NCBI GenBank assembly: GCA_017308375.1 | Contig: JAFKEW010000044.1 | Location: forward strand, 62,001-126,000 | Length of the DNA: 64,000 bases | Direction: 5' to 3' | Source: Alphaproteobacteria bacterium | GTDB lineage: Bacteria; Pseudomonadota; Alphaproteobacteria; Micropepsales; Micropepsaceae | Part shown: positions 7,175 through 14,535 of the stretch, piece by piece | Layout: each line of letters begins with the position of its first letter | How positions within the stretch are numbered: position 1 is the first letter of the stretch | Notes under the pieces: model-generated | Seen by the model: the letters and a program-made list of their open reading frames with translations, nothing else | What the model was told of the DNA's origin: nothing | Database searches by the model: none | Program-made: the position numbers and the translations under genes

Positions 7175-8947
7175 ATGCCGGACAATCCACCATCGGTGCT
7201 GCTGGACGACGCCAGGCCGGGGCAGGAGCGTCTCTTACGCTTTTCCCGGCCCACGGCCATCATTCGTGCCGATACGCCTGATCAGGTGGCGCCGGCGCTG
7301 GCCTTGCTGGCGCGGGCCTCCGGCAATCATCTGGCCGGCTATTTCAGCTACGAACTCGGCTATTTGCTGGAAGACCGGCTGCGGCCCCTGTTGCCCGGCA
7401 CCCGCGCCGTGCCGCTGTTGTGGTTCGGGGTGTTCGAACGCTGTGAGGCGGTTGCGGGTGCGGATGTGGAGTCGTGGCTCACCGCCGCCGCGCCCGGGCG
7501 CGCCTGGGTGGGCCAGCTTCGTCATGACTGGGATCGCGCCGCCTATGGCGCGGCCTTCAACCGGGTGCAGCAATTCATCCGCGATGGCGACATCTACCAG
7601 GCCAATCTCAGCTTCCGCTCCCGCTTCCGTTTTCTGGGCGATCCGCTCGCGCTTTATGCCGCTTTGCGCCGTCATGCGCGCGGCGCCCATTGCGCCTATG
7701 TCGATGATGGCGAACGCCAGATCCTCAGCCTGTCGCCGGAACTGTTTTTCACGCTGTCGGCGGATGGATTGCTGCGCGCGCGTCCGATGAAAGGCACCGC
7801 GCCGCGCGGCGTTGACGCCGATGCGGATCGGAATGCCCGGAAAAGCCTCGCCGCCAGTGCGAAGGATCGCGCCGAGAATCTGATGATCGTCGATCTCCTG
7901 CGCAACGATCTCGGCCGTATCGCCGAGACCGGCAGTGTTGCGGTGGAGGAATTGTTTGCGGTGGAGACCTATCCCACCTTGCACACGATGGTTTCCACCA
8001 TCACCGCGGCTTTGAAACGCGGCACGGGGCAGGGCGATCTGCTGCGGGCGCTGTTTCCCTGCGGCTCTGTCACCGGGGCGCCGAAAATCCGCGCGATGGA
8101 AATCATCCGCACGCTGGAAGAAAGCCCACGCGGCCCCTATTGCGGCGCCATCGGCCATTTTGCGCCGGACGGCAGCGCGCGCTTCAATGTTGCGATCCGT
8201 ACACTGACGATATCCGGCGCTAATGGCGAGCTCGGCATCGGCGGCGCGGTGGTGCATGATTCCGTTCTCGACAATGAGTATGACGAGTGCCTGCTCAAAG
8301 CGCGTTATTTCGAGGCGGCACGCCGCCCGCTGGAGCTGATCGAAACGCTGCGCCACGCGGCAGGGGCGGGGTTTGTCCGTCTCGCCCTGCATCTGGCGCG
8401 TATGGAACAAAGCGCGGCAGCATTCGGTATCGTGTTCGATCGCGAAACGGCCATGGCCGCTCTTGCCGGTGCGGTGCGCGGTTCCGAGGGTGCTTTGCGC
8501 GTGCGGCTGGTCCTGAACGAGGATGGCCGGTTTCAGTGCACCGCGGTGCCCCTGCCGCCAGCGCCTGCCGAATGGCGCTTTGCTTTTGCGCGCACGGGCG
8601 TGGAGAGCAACGACCAGCTTCTGCGGCACAAGACCAGTTGGCGTGAAGCGCAGGAGCGTGAGCTGGCGGCCTGCGGTGCGGACGAGGCGGTGTTCCTCAA
8701 TGAACATGGCGCGGTGACGGAAGGCTGCCGCAGCAACGTCTTCATCGCGCGTGATGGCCGCCTGCTGACACCAGCGCTGTCATGCGGCCTTCTTGACGGT
8801 TGCCTGCGCCAGGAACTGATCGCCGCGGGCAAATGCGAAGAGGCGGTGTTGACGCGCTCAGATCTGATGCAGGCGGAGGAAATCTGGCTGGGCAATTCGT
8901 TGCGCGGCCTTGTCCCGGCGCGCCCGGCCCGGAATGCGATTGGCTGA
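7175..8947 (+). CDS. pabBC: Bifunctional aminodeoxychorismate synthase component I / 4-amino-4-deoxychorismate lyase
   Basis: Fusion enzyme making p-aminobenzoate for folate. Residues about 90-360 are the chorismate-binding domain (NDLGRIAETGSV, the PCGSVTGAPKIRAMEII signature, and a C-terminal YCGAIG). Residues about 390-590 are a class IV aminotransferase-fold lyase (PabC) with KTSWR carrying the likely PLP lysine and an N-x-F segment near the end. ATG 7175 is chosen: the frame runs open to 6935 but upstream sequence is not protein-like and the ATG has an aaggg ribosome site. The glutaminase PabA is not nearby. Confidence 0.9.
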   Translation: MPDNPPSVLLDDARPGQERLLRFSRPTAIIRADTPDQVAPALALLARASGNHLAGYFSYELGYLLEDRLRPLLPGTRAVPLLWFGVFERCEAVAGADVESWLTAAAPGRAWVGQLRHDWDRAAYGAAFNRVQQFIRDGDIYQANLSFRSRFRFLGDPLALYAALRRHARGAHCAYVDDGERQILSLSPELFFTLSADGLLRARPMKGTAPRGVDADADRNARKSLAASAKDRAENLMIVDLLRNDLGRIAETGSVAVEELFAVETYPTLHTMVSTITAALKRGTGQGDLLRALFPCGSVTGAPKIRAMEIIRTLEESPRGPYCGAIGHFAPDGSARFNVAIRTLTISGANGELGIGGAVVHDSVLDNEYDECLLKARYFEAARRPLELIETLRHAAGAGFVRLALHLARMEQSAAAFGIVFDRETAMAALAGAVRGSEGALRVRLVLNEDGRFQCTAVPLPPAPAEWRFAFARTGVESNDQLLRHKTSWREAQERELAACGADEAVFLNEHGAVTEGCRSNVFIARDGRLLTPALSCGLLDGCLRQELIAAGKCEEAVLTRSDLMQAEEIWLGNSLRGLVPARPARNAIG

Positions 8948-9005
8948 ATGTGAATGTCTTCGCCTGCGGGGCGTGAATTTCCGTCTTGATCGCGAACGCT
9001 ACGCC

Positions 9006-9389
9006 CTAACCGTCGATTGCCGCCAGGGCGCAGATCGTGACAAGCGCCTCCGGCAGGACCCATCCCACCACTTCGGTCATGTGATTTTCGTCTGCATCGT
9101 CGCGCACCGCCTGTGACAGCGATTTCCGGCCCATCCGCTTGCGCAACCGGCTTGCGGCCTCTCCCGGTTCGAATCGGGGCATGCGTGTCAGCGCGGCATG
9201 GCCCACCACAATCGGCGCATCCAGATCGTGAAACCCCGACAGCAACTCCTCATAAGGGCCGTTGGGCCGCACGCTCAGGATTCGCGGCACTTCCAGCGCC
9301 AATCCTGTCACCGCGCCCAGCCCCAGAAGGCCAAGCAGTCCGATCATCAGGGGGCGGCGTCTCACGCCGCGTTGCCCGGCCGTGTTCAT
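9006..9389 (-). CDS. Hypothetical partner subunit of the GMC oxidoreductase
   Basis: 127 residues. A twin-arginine-like RRRP segment precedes a hydrophobic stretch (LMIGLLGLLGLGAVTGLAL, about residues 14-32), so it is exported or membrane-anchored. The rest is soluble and ends in a conserved-looking GWVLPEALVTICALAAI. The ATG overlaps the stop of the upstream oxidoreductase by ATGA, so the two are made together. Short Tat-type gamma subunits escort several membrane GMC dehydrogenases (for example gluconate and fructose enzymes); this one could play that role, but no family was recognised. Confidence 0.6.
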   Translation of the reverse strand: MNTAGQRGVRRRPLMIGLLGLLGLGAVTGLALEVPRILSVRPNGPYEELLSGFHDLDAPIVVGHAALTRMPRFEPGEAASRLRKRMGRKSLSQAVRDDADENHMTEVVGWVLPEALVTICALAAIDG

Positions 9390-10888
9390 CGCAGCGCGCC
9401 CTTCAGGTGGTCCGCCAGCCGGAGGCTGAGCGCCACCAGATTCATGGTCGGGTTCGATGCGCCATAGGTGGGAAAGACGCCGCTTCCCGCCACGAACAGA
9501 TTGGCAATGCCGTGAACCCTGGAATCCGCATCGACCACGCCCTGTTTCGGGTCCACATGCATGCGTGTGGTGCCCATGTGGTGATTGGCCCAGTCGAGGC
9601 CGGCAAGCCAGTCTTCCCGCCTCTTGTGCCGGATCTGGAGAACGCCAACACCGGCCGCCATCAATTGCCGGCCCAGTTCGCTCAACGTCCGGCGATAGCG
9701 GTCGAAATCCGCGTCGGCAATCCGCATCGTCAGTTTCGCCCGCGGCTGGCCCAGCGCATCGCGCGTATCGGCCAGCGTGATGCGCCGTTCCGGGTCCGGT
9801 TCTGGTTCCAGCCCGCAGCCCAGGTTGAAGGCGCGCGCCTTGCTTGCATCGATGCGCAGCGCATCGGCCGCGGCTTTCACCACCGCCAGACCGATATCGC
9901 CCAGCTTGCGCGTGCCATCCACCGTGATCAGGGAGCCGAGCACATACCTCTCCCGCTTGAACCCGTCGCTGGGTGCGAAGGCGGCGCGGAAATGCACGCC
10001 ATTGGCATCGGAATTGTTCAGGTAATAAGGCGCGAGCCGGCCGTCGAACAGCACCATGGTCGCGGTCTCGCCCGGAATGGGATGGTCGGCGAAATAGCGG
10101 CCCACCAGATCGTTGCCGTTGCCGACACCCGGCGTCATCACGTCGTTGGAGGCGAGCATCAGGCGCGCATTCTCGATCGCGCCCATGCAAAGAACCGTGA
10201 TGCGCGGCCTGACCGTGAACGCCGTCCCGCCAAGCGTCGCGACCTGCACATGGTCCAGTTGCCGTGCATCCTTCGCGAGCTTGAGCGCCGTGACATTGGC
10301 GTTCAGATAGAGATTGAGATTTTCGATGCGCTTCAGGTCTTCGGCATAGCGTTCACCGAAATGGGTCGGCAGCGTGCTGCCGCGCATTTTCGAAAACTGG
10401 AAAAAGGTGGTGTAAACGCCGCCATTGCCGAGGGTAAGCGGCGCGTCGCCGGCCCCGCGGCTCCAGACTTCCGGCTTGTCATAGATCGGTGGTCCCGCCT
10501 CGACCAGGCTCTGTGCCCGCGGGTAATAGGGTTCCAGCGTCTCGCGTCCGAACGGCCAGCCCGAATGGGCAAGCCAGCTCCGCTTCTCGAAATCGATTTT
10601 GTCCAGCGGCCGGCACCAGCCGCCCCAATGATTGGTGCTGCCGCCGAGAAAGCGCAGCCGCGAACCGTCCAGCGTCAGATAGTGCACGCCGGTTTCCGGT
10701 CCGTCGTAAAGGGCCTGGGTCGCGGCATCGAATTCCATACCGCCGCTTTCCAATAGCGTAACGCGCGCTCTGGTATCGGCCAGTGCGATCGCCAGCGTGA
10801 TTCCGGCGGGGCCGCCGCCGATCAGCAGAATATCGGTGTCGATGGTCGTGCCTGCCGGAACGGTGCGGGCATCGATGAATGCGGGCAA
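9386..10888 (-). CDS. GMC-family FAD oxidoreductase
   Basis: 500-residue flavoenzyme. FAD-binding GGGPAG at residues 24-29; a GSTNHWGG segment near 90 matches the GMC PS1 region; the C-terminal NHHMGTTRM and the NLFVAGSGVFPTYGASNPTMNL block carries the catalytic histidine and the second FAD contacts. Likely oxidises an alcohol or sugar; substrate not predictable. No signal sequence of its own, so export would depend on the coupled small protein. The fold is shared with glucose-methanol-choline and long-chain alcohol enzymes. Confidence 0.85.
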   Translation of the reverse strand: MPAFIDARTVPAGTTIDTDILLIGGGPAGITLAIALADTRARVTLLESGGMEFDAATQALYDGPETGVHYLTLDGSRLRFLGGSTNHWGGWCRPLDKIDFEKRSWLAHSGWPFGRETLEPYYPRAQSLVEAGPPIYDKPEVWSRGAGDAPLTLGNGGVYTTFFQFSKMRGSTLPTHFGERYAEDLKRIENLNLYLNANVTALKLAKDARQLDHVQVATLGGTAFTVRPRITVLCMGAIENARLMLASNDVMTPGVGNGNDLVGRYFADHPIPGETATMVLFDGRLAPYYLNNSDANGVHFRAAFAPSDGFKRERYVLGSLITVDGTRKLGDIGLAVVKAAADALRIDASKARAFNLGCGLEPEPDPERRITLADTRDALGQPRAKLTMRIADADFDRYRRTLSELGRQLMAAGVGVLQIRHKRREDWLAGLDWANHHMGTTRMHVDPKQGVVDADSRVHGIANLFVAGSGVFPTYGASNPTMNLVALSLRLADHLKGALR

Positions 10889-11070
10889 TGCAGCGTCCTT
10901 TCAACGCAGGCCATCCGGCGTGGGCGGTGTGGCGCACGGGGGGAACGGGGAAAACTACCGCCTCCGGCGGCGTTTTGTCTTGTCGAAAAATATTAAGGCG
11001 GTGCCATCCGCGGGGACCGTTCCAGCGGGCACCGGGCATTGACTGGTGAAACACGCACGGATCGGTGAAG

Positions 11071-11119
11071 GGGAAATTGGTGGAGCGGGAAATTTGGTGG
11101 AGTAGGAAATTTGGTGGAG
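11071..11119. repeat. Three tandem copies of the tRNA-Ala 3' tip
   Basis: ggaaatttggtggag and near variants at 11071-11085, 11087-11102 and 11105-11119. Read on the minus strand each gives CTCCACCA, the acceptor end with CCA, plus an AT tail. The third copy is the start of attL. Confidence 0.8.
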
Positions 11120-11156
11120 CCAAGCGGGATCGAACCGCTGACCTCCTGCATGCCAT
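11109..11156. repeat. attL of the integrated element
   Basis: 48 bp identical to 28038-28085. It is the 3' part of tRNA-Ala(GGC), from past the CCA up to the anticodon loop; the sequence diverges at 11157. The tRNA is incomplete here and not functional. The shared block ending in the anticodon loop suggests crossover there. Confidence 0.95.
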
Positions 11157-11372
11157 TCGATAAAAGATATATTTGACGGGCTTTTCTCGTACTTTCTGAC
11201 GTTAGAAAGTAGGCTCAAATCCTGAAAAAACTGCGGTTAGAGTATTGCTGTCCGTTCACGGAATATTCCGCCGTTTACTCAGTTTGGGTACCCCTGCGGT
11301 ACCCCCAAAAATCGGAGCCTTGCTTCACATGTCTCGGAATCGTCTGGGCTCCAAAAGTTGGAGCGTGACTTC

Positions 11373-12704
11373 ATGACGCGAATCACAAGGTCGGGTTTGG
11401 CTGCACTTGTCGATACGAAATCGGCATCAGAATTCTTCATTTGGGACGATGAAATCAAGGGATTTGGTGTCCGCGTGAAGCCCTCTGGGTTCCTCGCCTT
11501 CGTCCTGAAATACCGGATCGGCCGGACCACCAAGCGCCTCACGATCAGCAAAGTTGGTTCGCCTTATACTGTCGAGCAGGCACGCCGTGTGGCAGCGGGA
11601 ATGCTGCGCGATGTGCTGGAAGGCCGTGACCCGGCTGAGGCCAAGCGGCGGGCACGGGAGGCGCTGACAGTCGCCGAGATGGCCGATCTCTATCTGGCGG
11701 AAGGTCCGGCGGCGAAGCCGAACAAGAAAGCCGTGAGTTGGGATGGCAACCGCTATGTTCTGACCCGCCACGTGAAGCCGCTCATCGGCAACAGGATCGC
11801 GCGGGATCTGACCAAGGCGGACATCACCCGGCTGCAGTCGGATGTGGCGGCGGGCAAGACGGCGCTGACGGAGAGGGGCAAGCCCCGCGGCGTGACCCGT
11901 GTCCGCGGCGGCAAGCGGGTGGCGGCTATTTGTGTGGTGACGCTTGGGTCCATGTTCGAATGGGCCATCTCGACCGGCCGGGCCGATCATAACCCCGCGC
12001 ACGGCGTGGAGCGCTTCAAGTCTCAGCCACGAGAACGCTTCCTGTCGGAGACGGAAATCGTGCTGCTGGCCGATGCGCTGACCGCGCTGGAGACCACAAG
12101 GAAGGTCGGTGCACCGCTGGCCGATGCGATTCGCCTCCTGATGGTCACCGGATGCCGCAAATCCGAGATCATGAAAATGAAGCGGGCATGGGTGGACTTC
12201 GAAGGTGGCCGGCTGCGGCTGCCTGATTCGAAAACCGGTGCCCGCGTGATCACGCTGGCAGCGCCGGCCCTTGCCATTCTCGCCCGCCAGGAACCGAAGC
12301 CGGGCAATCCCTATATGTTTCCCGGTGCACGAGGCGAGGGCGGTCATGCCACCGGTCTGCAGCGGGCCTGGGAGCTAACCCGCGCCCGCGCCACACGGGA
12401 TGCGCGTAAAGCTGCTGTTGCGAAAGGCTTGCCGGTCGAGCGCGCCGCGAACCTGATGAATGTGAGGCTTCACGATCTGCGCCATACCTTCGCGTCTGTA
12501 GCGGTAGCTGATGGCACGTCCCTGCTCATGGTGGGGAAGGTGCTGGGCCACCGGCAGGCACGTACCACGGAAATCTACGCCCACCTTGCCGATGATCCGA
12601 TCCGCAAGGTCACGGAGCGCACTGCGGCCAAGATCGCGGCGCTGATGGCGCCGAAGCAGAAGGATGACGGCGAGACCGTGGTGCCGATCCGAAGTGCGGG
12701 TTAA
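11373..12704 (+). CDS. int: Tyrosine-type site-specific integrase (DUF4102 N-terminus)
   Basis: Inserts the element into tRNA-Ala. An N-terminal DUF4102-type arm-binding domain (about residues 10-90; the IKGFGVRVKPSG block), a core-binding domain, then the catalytic domain with Arg262 (TGCRKSE), His367 and Arg370 (LHDLRHTFA), His393 (LGHR) and Tyr402 (EIYAHL). 443 residues from ATG 11373; a TTG at 11358 would add five residues but would overlap the ggag ribosome site. P4-type integrases with this arrangement commonly target tRNA genes. Confidence 0.95.
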   Translation: MTRITRSGLAALVDTKSASEFFIWDDEIKGFGVRVKPSGFLAFVLKYRIGRTTKRLTISKVGSPYTVEQARRVAAGMLRDVLEGRDPAEAKRRAREALTVAEMADLYLAEGPAAKPNKKAVSWDGNRYVLTRHVKPLIGNRIARDLTKADITRLQSDVAAGKTALTERGKPRGVTRVRGGKRVAAICVVTLGSMFEWAISTGRADHNPAHGVERFKSQPRERFLSETEIVLLADALTALETTRKVGAPLADAIRLLMVTGCRKSEIMKMKRAWVDFEGGRLRLPDSKTGARVITLAAPALAILARQEPKPGNPYMFPGARGEGGHATGLQRAWELTRARATRDARKAAVAKGLPVERAANLMNVRLHDLRHTFASVAVADGTSLLMVGKVLGHRQARTTEIYAHLADDPIRKVTERTAAKIAALMAPKQKDDGETVVPIRSAG

Positions 12705-12937
12705 TCCGCGTCACTGCCTGACAAAACTGCGCTGATAAAATTAGGTGAAGTGACGTTAATTATTCGGCCGGGTGCGCCGCCGAGCGTAATTTTATCCTTG
12801 CCGGTGTGGATATCGAGAGATGGTTTCCTTGCGAGTTGGATCAACGGATGTTCATACCGTTCTACCACTCCCCAGAGCGTCGTTTCGTCACCAGCTTCGA
12901 TAATCCGGAATTCGTATTTCTTGCCGACCTCAAACAT
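12701..12937 (-). CDS. Hypothetical element protein
   Basis: 78 residues, convergent with the integrase and overlapping its end by four bases. Opens MFEVGKKYEFRIIEAGDET, a pattern of a small beta-barrel, and is rich in charged residues. No family recognised. Twenty bases follow the membrane-protein gene upstream of it, so the two probably share a transcript. Weak ribosome site. Confidence 0.55.
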   Translation of the reverse strand: MFEVGKKYEFRIIEAGDETTLWGVVERYEHPLIQLARKPSLDIHTGKDKITLGGAPGRIINVTSPNFISAVLSGSDAD

Positions 12938-12951
12938 ATTTCGTCTCGCAA

Positions 12952-13182
12952 TTAATGAGGACCAAATGGCATGCCACTGCTTAACGACATCGCCTGTTGA
13001 TCCTGCGCGAAGGAAAAGCCGAGTGCTGCAATCACGCAGGCGGTCAGCGTCAATCCGGCTAAGAGAATCATCCCATCCCGCTTTGGCCTGGAAGACGCCA
13101 GCGCGATCTGAAGAATTTCGATACCTTTAATGACGAGATAGAACGAGAGCAGATAGGTCAATATTTGCAGCATGCCAGCCAT
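12952..13182 (-). CDS. Small membrane protein of the element
   Basis: 76 residues with two predicted membrane helices (about 5-22, LTYLLSFYLVIKGIEIL, and about 37-57, LLAGLTLTACVIAALGF). The ATG at 13182 is preferred over 13194 because gggggga precedes it. Transcribed leftward from the element's divergent control region. Function unknown; superinfection exclusion or a holin-like role are guesses only. Confidence 0.5.
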   Translation of the reverse strand: MAGMLQILTYLLSFYLVIKGIEILQIALASSRPKRDGMILLAGLTLTACVIAALGFSFAQDQQAMSLSSGMPFGPH

Positions 13183-13200
13183 GTTTCCCCCCATGCGGCT

Positions 13201-13225
13201 GATTCTATCGTAACGCTACAGAATC
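13201..13225. promoter_or_regulatory. Operator-like inverted repeat
   Basis: gattct (13201-13206) and agaatc (13220-13225) flank a cgtaacgc core (13209-13216). It lies just upstream of the leftward membrane-protein gene. The same cgtaac core recurs at 14440, 14470 and in the cluster at 17065-17125. Confidence 0.4.
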
Positions 13226-13251
13226 CGGTCCACGCGCTGCAACTATTCCGG

Positions 13252-13271
13252 GCCCCAAAAGGGGCTTTTTT
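13252..13271 (+). terminator. Intrinsic terminator-like hairpin
   Basis: gcccc (13252-13256), loop aaaa, ggggc (13261-13265), then six T. It points rightward although no rightward gene precedes it, so it may belong to a short RNA or shield the region. Confidence 0.55.
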
Positions 13272-13289
13272 CATTTTGCGAATATGGTT

Positions 13290-13556
13290 AGTGTGTCCGT
13301 GGGCGTAAGAACCCGGACTCGATAACCCAACAGAACACTTGGCGGTGTCTCTGCTGGGGGCAGCGGGCCCCTGGCAGGGGCGAACTGCACATCGTGGCGC
13401 CTTGGCGGGCGTCCGAACCTGGCCATACTGGCCGGGAGCGGTGCGCCATGTCCAGCCCGAAAGGGTAAAAGCCACCGGCCTGTCTTCGAGCAGGTTCTTA
13501 CCTCCCGGCTGCCCGGCCGATCTGGGCGCGGCTGTAAGAAGCCAATCTCGAAGGTA
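13290..13556 (+). ncRNA. Candidate structured regulatory RNA or leader before the S24-like gene
   Basis: About 270 bases with no credible ORF. gtaagaacc at 13305-13313 is the exact reverse complement of ggttcttac at 13493-13501; a second near copy, gtaagaagcc, lies at 13534-13543 just before the ribosome site (gaagg, 13550-13554) of the next gene. The middle piece could therefore pair with either flank. The internal sequence is rich in further hairpins (for example around gggcccctggcaggggc). The layout recalls phage c4-type antisense RNAs, but this is unproven. Confidence 0.4.
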
Positions 13557-13561
13557 ATGCC

Positions 13562-14038
13562 ATGAAAGCCAGCATTGCGCGGAAAGCGCGTAAATCGCCT
13601 GCCGATACCTCGGCCACGATCAATTCCTTCTCCAATCCAGCTCTACCAAAGGCGGTGAAAGGAAAACCGCCAATGGGCTTTGTCGCCTGCCCCGTCGATG
13701 ACCCGCTGGCCTATGCGCTCATCGTTGATGGAGATTGTCTGAGCCCGCTGATTCAGGATGGCGACTTTGCTGTCGTTTCACCGCTGGCCGACGTGGTGGA
13801 GGGGACGATTGTCGCGTTCAGTTTTCTGGACGGGCGGCAGGGCTCAATAAAGCGCCTGACCTATCTTCCGCCCAAACCGCACCCGGATAGCGAGATCGAG
13901 GAATTGATCCGGGTGGAGATGGACAATCCACCAAAGACCTTCTTCTTGAGCCGATCTGTGCTGGACAAGATGCACGCGGTCGTGGGCGTTGTGCGCAAGG
14001 GCGAATTCATCGCCCTCGATTCGAAGGAGGTGGCGTGA
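13562..14038 (+). CDS. S24/LexA-fold protein with Cys in place of the catalytic Ser
   Basis: 158 residues. After a basic, disordered first 35 residues without a helix-turn-helix comes an S24 peptidase-like fold: the V-x-GDSM-x-P signature appears as VDGDCLSPLIQDGDFAVV, so Cys59 occupies the nucleophile position, and Lys97 in SIKRL fits the general base. Cleavage competence is uncertain. In phages such proteins act in repressor control or as stand-alone SOS-linked antirepressors. It is led by the structured region above and followed, with TGATG overlap, by the next gene. Confidence 0.65.
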   Translation: MKASIARKARKSPADTSATINSFSNPALPKAVKGKPPMGFVACPVDDPLAYALIVDGDCLSPLIQDGDFAVVSPLADVVEGTIVAFSFLDGRQGSIKRLTYLPPKPHPDSEIEELIRVEMDNPPKTFFLSRSVLDKMHAVVGVVRKGEFIALDSKEVA

Positions 14039-14364
14039 TGCGGCGATCCAGTGCGCTAGACAAGGCCAGGAGAGACCTGAGCGATAACGAACGGCGTGAA
14101 ATGACGATAGCAGAAGCGGATGCGGCGGCTGCTTTTGAGCACATCCACGACGCGGATGTTGCTCTAGGGCAGATCGTCCGAATCCAATCCGCGCTGTCAC
14201 TGATGATGACTAGCGACCTGGCCGACGGTGTTGTCAGCGATGCATTGATTTTGATCGTCAACGTCCTGGAGACGGAGACCATCAAATTGGAGGATGCACT
14301 TCAGCAGGCATCACATAAGACTTGGGCCTACAAATTCGCGCCCGACAAAATCCTAAACGCCTAA
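14038..14364 (+). CDS. Hypothetical element protein
   Basis: 108 residues, mostly helical and charged (MRRSSALDKARRDLSDNER at the start). A strong aaggagg lies seven bases before ATG 14038; a GTG at 14035 is the only alternative. The ATG shares a base with the previous stop, so the pair is coupled. No family recognised. A terminator-like hairpin follows. Confidence 0.6.
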   Translation: MRRSSALDKARRDLSDNERREMTIAEADAAAAFEHIHDADVALGQIVRIQSALSLMMTSDLADGVVSDALILIVNVLETETIKLEDALQQASHKTWAYKFAPDKILNA

Positions 14365-14374
14365 ACACGGGACT

Positions 14375-14407
14375 AGAGGGGCTGGGCACTGCGTCCGGCC
14401 TCTTTTT
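14375..14407 (+). terminator. Probable terminator after the S24-like operon
   Basis: agagg-ggctgg (from 14375) pairs with ccggcctct (14395-14403) with one bulge, followed by a T-run. Confidence 0.55.
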
Positions 14408-14439
14408 CTGTGGATGGAATGTAGCGGTATCGGATAATT

Positions 14440-14490
14440 CGTAACATTATCAATGTGGTAGTGAAAAACCGTAACATCCTGCGATGGTAG
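14440..14490. promoter_or_regulatory. Direct-repeat operator candidate
   Basis: Two copies of cgtaacat-N7/8-tggtag: 14440-14461 and 14470-14490, 30 bp apart, about three helical turns. They sit immediately upstream of the promoter-like boxes at 14498-14526. Confidence 0.45.
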
Positions 14491-14497
14491 AATATTC

Positions 14498-14526
14498 TTG
14501 ACGATTTGTTCGGGGCAGATCTATAT
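14498..14526 (+). promoter_or_regulatory. Promoter candidate implying a leaderless transcript
   Basis: ttgacg (14498-14503), 17-base spacer, ctatat (14521-14526). Transcription would begin at about 14533-14536, coinciding with the ATG at 14536. Confidence 0.4.
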
Positions 14527-14535
14527 GCTGCGGTC

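Larger units (their letters stand above)
10889..11372. other. Intergenic stretch with attL and the integrase control region
   Basis: No gene. It holds the region upstream of the GMC gene, three tandem copies of the tRNA 3' tip, attL, and then phage DNA with several symmetric sites: an 8-bp inverted repeat tactttct/agaaagta at 11190-11211, the perfect 12-mer palindrome cggaatattccg at 11259-11270, a repeated ggtacccc (11287, 11298), and ctccaa/ttggag (11349-11363) abutting the integrase ribosome site. These are candidates for integrase arm sites, IHF/excisionase or repressor binding. Confidence 0.6.

Noticed and set aside
9113..10756. 547-residue plus-strand ORF opposite the GMC gene
   Set aside because: Shadow frame; composition rich in His/Arg/Gln as expected for antisense of GC-rich coding DNA.
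11109..11156. A second tRNA-Ala gene
   Set aside because: Only the 3' part of the tRNA is present; sequence departs at the anticodon loop, so it is attL.
11227..11372. Second integrase start at TTG 11358
   Set aside because: TTG lies in the arm of an inverted repeat that also contains the ribosome site for ATG 11373.
13158..13475. 105-residue minus-strand ORF over the structured region
   Set aside because: Overlaps the membrane-protein gene start and the inverted complementary segments; looks like structured RNA rather than protein.
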